Positions 1 through 10,260 of a stretch of DNA of 64,000 nucleotides are shown here, piece by piece. Origin of the DNA: Anseranas semipalmata (lineage: Eukaryota; Chordata; Aves; Anseriformes; Anseranatidae); NCBI GenBank assembly GCA_013399115.1, contig VXAA01004384.1, positions 181,763-245,762 on the forward strand, in the 5' to 3' direction. Below the pieces are notes generated by a model. That model saw only the letters and a program-made list of their open reading frames with translations, was not told the DNA's origin and did not search any database. Position 1 is the stretch's first letter. Each line of letters opens with the position of its first letter. The position numbers and the translations under genes were made by a program.

Positions 1-819
1 GGACTTGAAAGAACGGGGGGAAACAGCTGCCTATAAACCTCAGAGAGCTCTCGATGGTGTAACAGATCCCAAACCTAGTCTGGAAGCAAGGTGAGCAAAT
101 CTAATACTAAAAAAAGACCTCCCAGGCCGTGTCGTTAAGCACCGCCAAGCGGGCAGGGCAGCGCACGGGAAAGCTGTTGAGAAAAGCCCACGAGCTATTT
201 ATGTGCCGTAATTTTGAAACGAGAAATCACTGCTGGGTCCCTCCGAGGGAGGCTGGAGGTTTCCCAGCCGTGTGCGCGGCAGGCAGGGGAGCGGAGGAAG
301 AGCTGCTCTCGTGGCTGCTGGCCAGGCATTATGCGCCCAGAGCGCCGAGCATCCTGACCGTACCTATTTTGGGAAGTCAGATGACTTCATAGCCAGCTGA
401 CAGCCCCTGACCTGCTCACTGCTGAGCAAGCCCACGGCCTGTAGGTCCCGGAGCTCACCCATGTGCTGCTGGTCACTCTAAACTCAGTGCTTTAATTTGC
501 ACGTGGCCATTTACCGGGCACTAACCTGCCAGCACATCCAGCACCCAAATTGTCAGGCAGCCGACGTGCTTAGGCCACCAGTGACAAAAGCTGACCAGGG
601 CACGCAGGACGTCCCGGGTACCACGGGGCACGGCAGGCACTGGGGATGCTCCGAGGTGACAGCGTGACACGAAGTCACATTCTCCCAGCCACCGAGCCCA
701 CGTTACACAGAGACTTTGAAGGAGGGAGCAGCATGAAAGCTGCAGTTACGGAGAACCCCGGGGAAGGGGAGGGTGGTGAGCCCCGCACACAGGGGAAGGA
801 GCATCCTCGCGACACTCAC
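1..819 (-). other. Start of NOS1AP-family intron 2 (truncated by window edge)
   Basis: This is intronic sequence following the exon 2 donor. I see no exon, RNA gene or repeat in it. Several open frames are present but lack any recognisable protein. Confidence 0.7.
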
Positions 820-891
820 CCTGATCCGCCGCATGGCCGTCACGATCTCCACCCTGCTGTTCGGCCGCGGCACGTCCAGGCTGCCTATGTA
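820..891 (-). CDS. NOS1AP: NOS1AP/CAPON-family adaptor, coding exon 2 (partial gene)
   Basis: On the minus strand this 72-base exon translates to 24 residues beginning YIGSLDVPRP and ending AMRRIR. This is the first-strand region of the phosphotyrosine-binding (PTB) domain of NOS1AP (CAPON), the adaptor that ties neuronal nitric oxide synthase to other partners through a PTB domain and a C-terminal PDZ ligand. The exon is bounded by an acceptor CAG at 894-892 after a pyrimidine run, and by a strong donor GTGAGT at 819-814. Both junctions are phase 0, so it splices directly to exon 1 (…FEAK + YIGS…). Compared with mammalian NOS1AP as I recall it, there are two conservative changes (Ile for Val at exon residue 2, Thr for Ala at residue 18). 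All later exons lie left of the window. A CAPON-like paralogue is the main alternative. Confidence 0.88.
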
Positions 892-2161
892 CTGCGGGGA
901 GAGAACGAGCGGGTTAGTCCGGTTTGCATGGCGCTGGCGGCTCGCAAACCTCGCGGCCCTGCTGCTGCCCGGCGTCCACCCACCGCACCGTGGTCTCTTT
1001 CCTTATAGTATCCCACTTGCAAGAGCCAGATTAATCTTTTTAACAAATTGAGGAGAAAAAAGCACGGGGTGTGCAAAGCCCAGCTGGAGCCTGCGCACCC
1101 CAGGGTGCCCCCCAAACCAGCACCGCTCCTCCCTAAGCAGGCATCGTACGCCAGGGGTGGCAAGGAGGGTTTCAACACATCCTGACCCGCAACAAAGGCT
1201 TTTTGGGGAGGGCGACAGTAATTCAGGGCATGAAATACAGAGCAGTGACACTTCCCGCCTGCCTGGTTTGGGCTCTCGCCACGGCAGCACCTACAGGCAC
1301 TGTTTGCTCGCCACAGCGCTTCAGCCCTGGTTGTAACGGCAGCACAGCTCCAGCCATCAGCCCGGCGGGACTCGTGCGCCTGTGCTGGCATCAAGGCATG
1401 CAGGTGTCATCCGATACCCCCCAGCTGCACCGAGTCATCCGTGACAGACCGGGATGTTGGAATACCCCTGGCATAGCTGGGGCAACCTGTCCTGTGACAG
1501 GCCCTTCACTATTTAATTACGGCCCTTCCAACCCCTCTGCTGTTTTTGCAGAAATGCTCAACCCTAGGGCCAAGCCTCCAAAACAGAGGGACCGCTTTGC
1601 TGTTCAAGTGGGACCAAAGGCAGCGCTGCGGTGACCCAGCCCGGAGAAACGTCAAACCACAGCCCTTTAAAAAACGGAATGGGTTTTGCCCCTGCCCCAG
1701 CCGCACAAATCCTATTTGGATGCAACCAGGGCATGTCGGAGAAGAGCAAACCTCCTTGACTGAGCCAAGCACCCGCACACACACCGAGCCCATCCCGAGC
1801 CCTGCGCCGATCCTGCTCCCATGGGTGGAGGGTGACAGTCTCCAGCACTGACGGGACCAGGCAGTCAGTCCCACGAGGACACGCAACGAGAGCAGATATA
1901 AAAATAAACATCAAACAGCTGGCTTGCTCGTCATGAGCTGTGGTGGTGCAGGAAAGCCTTATGCAACCGGGAATTAAGCCCCGCGATGCAACCACAGGCA
2001 GAGGCAGCATTCACTTTCTAAACCCCAGCAGCTGAAGCCCAACTACAAAAGCAGCAGTCCCGACCAGTTTTCAATCACACCCCCTAAATGGAGCCTTCCC
2101 ACCTATTCAAAGATTTAGGTCTTATTACAAGAGGCATCTTTTCCACCAATTGGTTTCTCTC

Positions 2162-2177
2162 TTTTTTTTTTTTTTTT
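2162..2177. repeat. T16 homopolymer
   Basis: This is an uninterrupted run of T on the plus strand inside intron 1. It shows no target-site duplication or attached retroposon body. Confidence 0.9.
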
Positions 2178-5100
2178 AAATATATTAAGTTTGGAAAGCA
2201 TCAATAGGAAGTACTAGACGGCCATCAAATGACCACGCTGAGCCTGGTACCCCGCAGGATGCACCTCTGCTCAAATCCCGGGGACCAGAGCATTCTGCCA
2301 GCATCCCGCGCCCCGCCACCAGGAGTGCGGTCCCCCAAGCCCGTGGCACCTCAGCCCCAGGGATTGCTTCACACAGCCACTGTGCTTGCAGCCCCGAAAA
2401 CATCCACCTCTCCCTCTGCTCTGAAAGTGGGTATTTTTTGCACGTTTCACAAAATTCAGCAGATGGACAAAGGCGCCAGATTATTTCTGTGCCGGGACAG
2501 AAACCGCAAGTGGGAAGTGTACTGCAGAGGAATAACCCTTCAGAGCGCAGTGAGTATCCCCCAAAAAAATGCAGACGTAGAGGTCAGCCTTCCAGCTAGC
2601 CCCTTTCAGGCGGAGGAGCGGGGACGGCGTGAGAAACTGCCGTCCTTATCAGCCACTCACACGCGATAACCGCCCCGACGGCCGCGCCTGCCCCGCTCTC
2701 CTCCAGCCCTCCTACTCACAGCGCCAAGTCTCGCTTTGCAAAGAGGTGTGGGAACGAGCCAGAGACGAGGCTCAGCGAGGCAGCTGGAGCCTCCAGAGCG
2801 GAGGCAGCCCCACATGGCCTCCTCGTCCCTCGGGCCAGCTAGGAGAAGGGTGCCTGGGAAAAGTGCCTGGGAGCTCTCGCCAACAGCAGCCGTGGGGTCC
2901 CACCTTGCAGGGAAACGCTAGTTCTCCCCAGGCAGAAAGAAAAAAAAAAATAAGCAAGAAAACCAAGAAATGCATTTTGCATTTGTTGGATGTTTGCACA
3001 AATCATTTAGCTTCTCATGTTTGTCCTTGAGGTTGCTCAATACTATTCTGCCCCACCAGAAATGAATTTCCTTGAGAAGCGGTGTCCCCGGCACTGGGAA
3101 AGCCTTCCTGGAGAGGAGCCGCAAAGCGAGGCACGTCGCCTCCCCGCCAGCCAGACACTGCGCAAAGGTCAGGGCTGAATCATCCCTGACGGCCAGGGAA
3201 GCCCGGGCCGGCCGGCTGGCGGCTCGCCAGCCCCCGAAAGCCGCCCTGAGATAAGGAGCTGGCGGCGGAGGAAGAGCCACTGGTGCAGAGGAGCTGCAGG
3301 CACCAGCCCTGGGGCGCTCACCCCGAAATCCCGCCTGGATCCTTCAGCTATCCGGCCAACTCCCACGACTCGCCCAAAAAGTGGGGCAGCGTTTCTCAGC
3401 TTCGCTCCCTCCCCGCTGCCGTGCGGGTGCCACGGATGCTGTGGCACCAGATGGAAAAGCTGAGGCAGAGACCGCACCTAGGGTAAGGGCAGGAGAGGGG
3501 GAGCGCTCCCCAAAACACAGCACAGTGCTAACAGGGAAACCCGGGGCTGCAATTCCAGCACCGCCGTCTGCAGATGGCTCTGCAGGTGCCCCCGTCCCCC
3601 CAGACGTGGCTTTCCCCAAGCAGCCCGGGAGGATGCAGCCCAGACCCCCACGCTCTGCCCTGCCCCAGCCTCCAGCAGCTCCCAGCTGCGGTGGAAGGGA
3701 AGCGGGGAAGTTTGCTCAGGCTGCAGCGGGGCAGGCGCAGGGGCCAGAAGGAACGGAAAAGTCAGCGTGCCAGCTGACTTCAATGGAAAAGCCTCGGCTT
3801 TCCAGCCTGAGCCAGTCATGTGCCAGCTCCCCGCTGGAGCAGAGGGCTGCAGCCCTCCGGTAACGGGCTCTGTGACCAGGCACGCCGCGCCGCGTCCCCT
3901 CTCCTCTCGGCAGGAGCTTCGCCAAAGCCCAGCAGAGATTTCTGCCGGGAGCTTCAGCGAGCAGCCTGCGAACTGACTTCACAAGTATGGCAAAAATATG
4001 CCACTGCTGCAGAGAAACTTCTGTGGCACTCGGGAAGGTTATTTATAGCCCGGAGCAAGCAATCCCGGGCTAGAGCACACTGCAGCTTTGCTCCTAGCTG
4101 AGCAGACCTCGCCGAGCACACCATGCTCTAGAGCTGCCAGCATAAACAGCCCCCAAATACAGCTGCCAAGTCTCTCCCAGCCAGCTAGAGGTGCAGAGCT
4201 TCGTGCAACCTGTTTCCCACTTCCAGCACTGCCCGGCTGCCGGCAAGCCCGACCAGGGGATGGAGAAATGCCTGCAAAGGGAGCGGGAGGATGGCCCTGG
4301 TCGGAGCCGCCTGCAGCTCGGCTTACTGCAAGTTCTCTGCCGCAGCCAGCAGGCACTGCCACCGTGGCAGCCCTGCAGCGGGGCAGGCAGGCAAGCCACC
4401 CGTCTGCTGGGAACTGGAAGGATTCGCAGGAAGGGACATGCTGGATCCGAGTAGTCTCCTCCATGTCCCCCATCTCCAAACATAGACAGCAGCAGATGCT
4501 CAGTTCATTCTCAGTTTCCCACGCACAAAAGTGGGGAAAAGTACTGACAAACATGTTAGAAAATGCATGGTTGCCAAGATCCCGTAAGTGGAAGGAAAAA
4601 AAAAAAAAAGCCCACCCAAACCCCCGAAACCCGCCTGCTGCCAAGAACAGCAATCCTCCCAAACCCCTCGCCCCGAGCCTGGCTGCTAACAGGTCTGCGA
4701 TCAGGAAGGCTGAGTGCAGCTCACGTCCCACAGCAGGTGTGGTGGCTCTGCCCCAGGACCAGGTCTCCTGGACATCCCCTTCTCCGTCTCCTGCCTGCCG
4801 AGACCGCTGCGAGGGGAGCGGCAGCCATTGCGTCTCCCCCTTTCCCGGGGAACCACGTACATTAGGGCACTGCCAATGGCTCGGCGAGCGCTGGGACTGA
4901 AGGATCAGCAGCTGCTTAAATAACAGGCATTGCAAAGAGCCCCTGAGAGCAGATCTCCAGTGACAGAGGCCGGTGACAGCCCTCCCCGTGCAAACCTGGC
5001 AGCACCACACATAGCTCTTAGATGGACAGGGGTTCAGCAGCCAGACAGCAGGCTAGAACACACAATTTAATTCTTCCTACGGCTTGATCTCTCTGGAGGT

Positions 5101-7168
5101 GTTGGGGTACCTGAGCTGCCTTTGGGTTTTGTCCCACAGCACCAAGACTTTGTGAAAATAAAGAGTAAGCAAGCATCCCCTCCTCCTTGCCCCAGCGGGA
5201 GGAGCCACGCTGGGCAGAGAGGTGGAGGAGGACAGAAGGTGTTTCTACTCTTTAAATACCCATTTATTTAAACAGGAAACCATTGCACAAGTGGGAATTC
5301 ATGCCAGCTCCCCTGCGACATGCTGCAGCTCACAGCTCTTTCATCCGAATGCTTCAGCACTCTCAAGAGGCCTGGCTTTTGATTTTATTCAACAATTCAG
5401 ACCACAATGGGCAGAAAATGAAGCTGCCTTCCCTCGGAGCCAGCTCCTCCAATTCCCACTGGCCTGATTGAGGCACTTCAGAGACACTGAGGCTTTCGGT
5501 GCCAAGAGAAGTGGCCAGCAAAAACAGATCAAAAAGTGTGAGACGCATTACCATTCCTAAGAAGATGGAGTGGGATTTTCCAACTATTGGGTTTATCTCC
5601 AGAAAATGGATTAACATAATCCCGGGAGGACACTGCTCAGACGTGGTGCCCCTGTGCCAGAGCACGTGGCCGCAAGCAGCTTCGGCGGGCACGAGCAGCG
5701 CAAGCCCCTCGCCCGGCAGCATCGCCTTCGACAGCATCGCTTGCTGTTCATCACCCTGTGCTCGGAAAGGGCCAAACCCTGACATCAGTGACCGCTGCCA
5801 GAACAAAGATGGCACCTGGCGGTTAGAGGACCAACACTGGGCACCAGGGAGGAGGAGGAGGAGGAAGGCACAGCGTTTGCTGCAGGGCAGCAGCCAGGCT
5901 GCCCCCAGGAGCTCTGCGGCCCCGGGGCTGCTCCAGCCTCCCAGCACCCACATCATCCTGCCAGAGGCTTTTAGGAGACAGGCACGCGAGCAGTTCTCCT
6001 CCTTCGGCGCTCCCCCAGAGCTCTGCTCTAAACCCGCGTTTCCCATTTTCCCGCCTCGCCGCAGGACGCGTGCTCGGTGCCTTGCTCAAACAAGAGCTGT
6101 GTGGGTTTAAGCGCTCGGGGTTCTTGGGGATAAAAGGAACTAAAGGAGTGTAAGCATTTAATTAATCTCCACCAATCTAATAAAAGGATGGAGTAATTGC
6201 CTAAGCCATCTGCATTCTGCATCTGGCATCAGGAGCTGCTGGAGAAACACACAAATTCAGGAGCAGGGTGTCACACGGCTTGTGCTTGGCAATAACGGGT
6301 GCCACAGGATACATAACAAGAGAAAGGAGCTAACAAAGACTCGTACGCACCACCCCAGCCCCACAGCAGCACGCAGAAGAGATGAGCCGCCAGCAGCCTG
6401 AGGGGGGGCAATACAGCCCTGTCCCACTCCTCACCCCGAGCCCCCATTCCCACCCCGAGCTAGGCAGGGAAGGGGCAGAGCACCTAAGCAGAGGCAAAGG
6501 GACTGAGAAAGGGAGCCGCTGTGCAGCAGGTGCTGGCGCTAACACAGCAATGGGCTCCAATAACCCGTCTTGCATCCTTTCGCTCCTGGAATTGGAACAG
6601 TCATTCCCAGGAACAGTTGCAAAGCAGGTTTTAAGTTTGCTCCATAAAAAACTCCTCTGTTTTGCTCTCTGCAGAGTGGTGCCCACCACAGGCCAGGCAA
6701 TGGCCTCTGCAGACAAACCCTCCCAGCCACGAGAAGAGGGGGGAACATGACAGCTCCTGCACCCTCCAGCAGGACACAGGCTTGCCACCAGGCCCCTGCA
6801 CACAGCTGGGTGCCAAATCCGTGATCCTTCCCCCGCCAGCACCTCTGCCCTGAGTACAACAGCATACAAGAGATGCCTGCCTCCCTGCTGCTCGGAAACT
6901 CTTTTGTACCAGTTTTTTCCCCCAAGTCAACCTCACTTGGAGTGTCTTCATTGTGACAACTGTATCCCCCGTGAATAGCAAAGGGGGCAGGATTTTACAC
7001 TTCTGCTTTCCAAATTTCACAGCTTGCTACTCCCCAGCTACCTGCGCACAGCTGAGCAATGCGGACGGATGCTCGGCTTTTCCTCGGACTGCCGACAGAT
7101 CGCAAGCACTCAGGCTGTGGGACGCTACAGCCTAAATGGAGTAAGAGCCTGAGAGGTCCCAGCAGAGG

Positions 7169-7186
7169 AAAAAAAAAAAAAAAAAA
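7169..7186. repeat. A18 homopolymer
   Basis: This is an uninterrupted A run on the plus strand at the edge of the CpG island of the NOS1AP-family gene. No retroposon body is recognisable next to it. Confidence 0.9.
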
Positions 7187-7726
7187 CAGCGCTTCCTGCC
7201 AAATCCACTAGCAAGAATGGTTTATATTTGTAAGGAGAAACAGCAAGCCTTTACTTCGGGCGGGCGGCCCTGACCTCTCCCAGCGCACCGCAGATGGCAT
7301 GCAGCTCCTCCGTCCGCTCACGCGGTAAGTTCATCGCGTTGGAGGAGCGCCGGGGTAAGGGGCATCCTGCTGCGCACCAACCGCCCCTCCATCGCGCCGG
7401 GGTGCCGGCTCTCCAGCGTTACCTGCACCAGAGGACGCCCACAGCACCCAGCTCCCCGGGTCCCACATCCCCAGCGATGCTGCGGAGGGGTGCAGGAGGG
7501 CTGCTTGGCGGAGCAGCTGGGTGCCCCCGCTCCTGCCTGACCCACCCGGCCAGCTTCAACACCCTTCGGGACGGCCGGAAAGAGTCACCCAACTCTTGGA
7601 GCCGAGTTTGGGGCAACACCAAGGGACGGGACTCCAGGGAAAAGCGGAGAGAAATCCCGGAGACGCGCGAAGAGCGCTGGAGAACGGGGAACACCGGGGG
7701 TCGGAGGGTGCGCGCCCGCTGCCCAC

Positions 7727-7831
7727 CTTGGCCTCGAAGCAGATGCCGTGCTGGAAGGCGTCCTCGTTGTGCAGGGGGATGCGGAGGTCGTGCCGGTCGT
7801 CCACCAGGTTGTACTTGGACTTGGCGGGCAT
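7727..7831 (-). CDS. NOS1AP: NOS1AP/CAPON-family adaptor, coding exon 1 with start codon
   Basis: The minus strand gives 35 codons starting [12 protein letters not shown] and ending GICFEAK, the characteristic N-terminus of NOS1AP. The start at 7831 is chosen because it sits in a near-ideal Kozak context (GCCGCC before ATG) and matches the family N-terminus. The exon ends in AAG followed by GTGGGC, an acceptable donor at 7726, in phase 0, and exon 2 at 820-891 continues it in frame. As I recall the mammalian protein, residues 3, 5 and 13 differ (Ala, Ser and Arg here for Ser, Thr and Gly). Only residues 1-59 of a protein of about 500 residues are encoded in this window. The exon lies in a CpG island and is followed upstream by an unsequenced gap, so any 5' UTR exon or promoter is partly missing. 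It may be the NOS1AP orthologue or a CAPON-like paralogue. Confidence 0.9.
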
Positions 7832-7862
7832 GGCGGCCCCGCGGCGGCCGGGCTGCCCTGCA

Positions 7863-7943
7863 NNNNNNNNNNNNNNNNNNNNNNNNNNNNNNNNNNNNNN
7901 NNNNNNNNNNNNNNNNNNNNNNNNNNNNNNNNNNNNNNNNNNN
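7863..7943. other. Assembly gap, 81 N
   Basis: There are 81 consecutive undetermined bases, about 30 bases upstream of the NOS1AP-family start codon and inside GC-rich DNA that is hard to sequence. It separates exon 1 from everything to the right, including TMEM121, so long-range linkage across this point depends on scaffolding. Confidence 0.99.
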
Positions 7944-8180
7944 TGCACCCCAGCGCCGGGGAGGGTTCAAAAAAAAAAAAACAAAAAAAAGTAGGAAAAA
8001 AAGGGGGAGAAAAGCCTCGCAAGTGGTTGAAGTGGTGCTGGGGCTTTGCAGGATCGAGGGATGCTCGGGCCGGCAGCTGAGCCCTGGGATGCTGGGGAGC
8101 GGTACGAGTGCGCGTGGTGGGAGGCTGCGAGCTGCTGGAAACGCTCGGCCAGGCTCTGCGGGACCGTCGGGCTGCGTGCG

Positions 8181-9449
8181 GTCTTCATATCCAGACACAT
8201 CAACGTCAGACACCACGGAAATCGAGCAAGCTAGAAATGAAAAAGCCATCTTCCACTTTGTGAAAGGCCAGTCCTTGTGACCCGACCACACCATGCCCTA
8301 TAAAAGCCCTGAAAAGTTGTGAATTGGCTCCCCACCTTGCCAACCGCCCCCCAGCGTTGCTCTCCACTCATACAGGGGCTCGCTCGCACAGTGCCAACCG
8401 CAAGCTGGGGGTGTTTCACCCCTTGTGTCATATGCATGGTGCTCCCTCAGGTGGGGATCTGTCCCCCGGTGCTTTAACAGCCACAGCCGCCCCAGGACAG
8501 CTGGGAGGCTCATTGCCGCATACAGCTGAAGGGCTCAGGCCGGCCCTCATGAACACCAGAGGTGGCACCTGGAATGAGCCTTTCCCAGGCACCCGTGTGC
8601 CCCCTGCACAGGACACAGCGCCTCATGGGGACCCTTCTTGCTCTGCCTGTGGCCCTACACATGCCTTGGGTTTCTAAATGACTGCAGCACAAACAGCAGT
8701 GCTGGCCCTTGACCCTTCCCTGGGCTGCAGATTCAGGGCAATTGATTTTTCAGGCTGAATCAGCACAGGGAAACTTTTCTTGAGCTTGACATAGTTTAGA
8801 GCCACCCATGGCCACGCTGTTTCAGCCACATCTGAAACACTGTTTTGCTTCCACTCATTGGAAAGAACTTTCCCCCATCATCAGCTGCAGAGGCTGGGAT
8901 GTCGTTCCAGGCACAGCCAGGTACACGACGAGATGAGGAACGCCTGCGCTCAGGGGTGCCCACGAGGTGTGTGGGAATGCCTGCTGTGCTGCCAGCTTCC
9001 CTGCACCCGGCTCAGGTGGGATCCCCCGGAGCTGTCAGCACTTGGACGAGACGCCAGGAAGCCTTGGGCTCCTGAAAGCGTTCACTCCTTATTTCTGAAA
9101 AGGGCAAGGGATCAGAGAGTATGTGAAGACCTGCACGCCCATGAGGCACTTCAGCTTGCTTAAGCCTGGGACAGGCAGAAGCCAGCAGCTGGACAGTACT
9201 GAGCCTGGATCTGTTCTGTGGCACTTGATGCCCTGGGTTCTTCTGGAGCTTTTGGACCTCTTGTGTCAGCAGCTGCGGTGTGTGAAACAACAGCTTGGAG
9301 GGGCAGCAGCTCTTCCTGCAGAGAGTCTGTCCCAAATCCCCACCTGCCTGCTGCTCCAAGCAGGAGCTACCTGCTCCAGAGACACACACGCTCTGCAGGA
9401 AGCTGAGGACACCCGTGACATCTCACATGGTTCCACCTTCCTGATAAGT
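8181..9449. other. Intergenic stretch with no recognised gene
   Basis: No coding exon, RNA gene or mobile element is recognisable. A TATA-like word (CTATAAAAGC) occurs at 8296-8305 on the plus strand but has no supporting gene downstream. Confidence 0.5.
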
Positions 9450-10260
9450 TTGCAACGTAACCGCGACCCGGGGGAAAAAAGAGGCAACGTCCAACTCTGG
9501 CTGCCCTTGCAGCACGCCTGCCAAGCCACCGCCTCCTCGGGGAGCGCCCTGCCAGGCTCCTGTCCCCGCACGCTGCATCCGGCCTCCGCGCCAAGGCAGC
9601 AGGCACAGGAGATCCCCGAAGAGCAGCGCGAGGATTGAACTTACACTCCTGTTTGCCCTGCAAGTCCGGAACATGTTTCCTCTCTTTCAAAAAAATCAAT
9701 AATTACAAGCCCCACAATTATGCACGTAAGCTGTGGAACCGGTTCACTTGTTTTTTCAGTCCCTTCCACTTCCGCCCCGGCGAGGCCGAGGTGGCTCGCC
9801 CGCGCTTGCACAACGGGCGGCAGGGACAAAGGTCCCGCGTGCCACGCGAGCGGACGGACGTCACCGAGGCCAAGGAGACCTATTGTTGGGGACGTGGCCT
9901 GCGCAAGCCTGGAAGAACCACAAGGACAGTTCGAAGGACTCTGCACTAAAATAAAAAATAATAAAAAAGCAAAGGACGCTTTGGAACCGCCCCGCAAGCG
10001 TCAGAGCAGAGCGGAGGCGCGGGCGCAGCTGGCCGCCGCTGGGGGTCCCCGCTGCTTTCCGGGCGCTCCGGGGTCCCCTCGGGCCCTCTGGCGGCCACGG
10101 CTGGGACGTGCGGCGGGGCCGGCGGGTGGCAGGCCGGTGGCTGGCCGATGGCTGGCGCTGCCCCGCCACCTCCCGGGCAGGCCCCGAAGCGCAGCCCGGC
10201 TCTGCCGCGCCCCCGCCCGCCGCAGCGCCGGGCCCTGCGCTTCTAAGGGCTGCTCAGATT
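9450..10260. promoter_or_regulatory. Orphan CpG island
   Basis: This second GC-rich, CpG-dense block lies about 1.6 kb upstream of the first island. The densest part is about 9,770-9,900 and 9,980-10,250, where CG occurs every few bases. No coding exon is recognisable on either strand. Its position suggests an alternative upstream promoter of the minus-strand NOS1AP-family gene, or the promoter of an unseen plus-strand or non-coding transcript. The plus-strand frame running through 9720-10337 is low-complexity (Arg, Ala and Pro rich) and is not treated as a gene. Confidence 0.5.

Larger units (their letters stand above)
892..7726 (-). other. NOS1AP-family intron 1 (6,835 bp)
   Basis: The intron is delimited by the exon 1 donor (GTGGGC) and the exon 2 acceptor (CAG). 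It is GC-rich with many long but unrecognisable open frames on both strands, for example 4039-5010 and 5363-6046 on the minus strand. Simple runs occur at 2162-2177 (T16), 4596-4609 (A14) and 7169-7186 (A18). A CpG-denser patch lies near 3,080-3,260. I found no interspersed element and no additional exon. Mammalian NOS1AP is spread over a far larger locus, so this intron is compact, as expected in a bird. Confidence 0.75.
7250..8180 (-). promoter_or_regulatory. CpG island at the 5' end of the NOS1AP-family gene
   Basis: CpG dinucleotides are dense on both sides of coding exon 1 and on both sides of the sequence gap. They thin out quickly beyond about 8,180. This marks the likely promoter and first-exon region of the minus-strand gene. 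The transcription start cannot be placed because part of the island is unsequenced. On the plus strand an isolated donor-like GTAAGT lies at 7326-7331. Confidence 0.65.

Noticed and set aside
4039..5010. 323-codon minus-strand open frame in intron 1
   Set aside because: It has low-complexity content, no recognisable domain and no splice support, and it lies within the intron of another gene on the same strand.
5363..6046. 227-codon minus-strand open frame with hydrophobic stretches
   Set aside because: It is intronic, matches no family, and its hydrophobic runs are CTG/CTC-rich chance sequence.
8296..8305. TATA-like CTATAAAAGC on the plus strand
   Set aside because: No transcript or exon is recognisable downstream. 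It is a common chance word.
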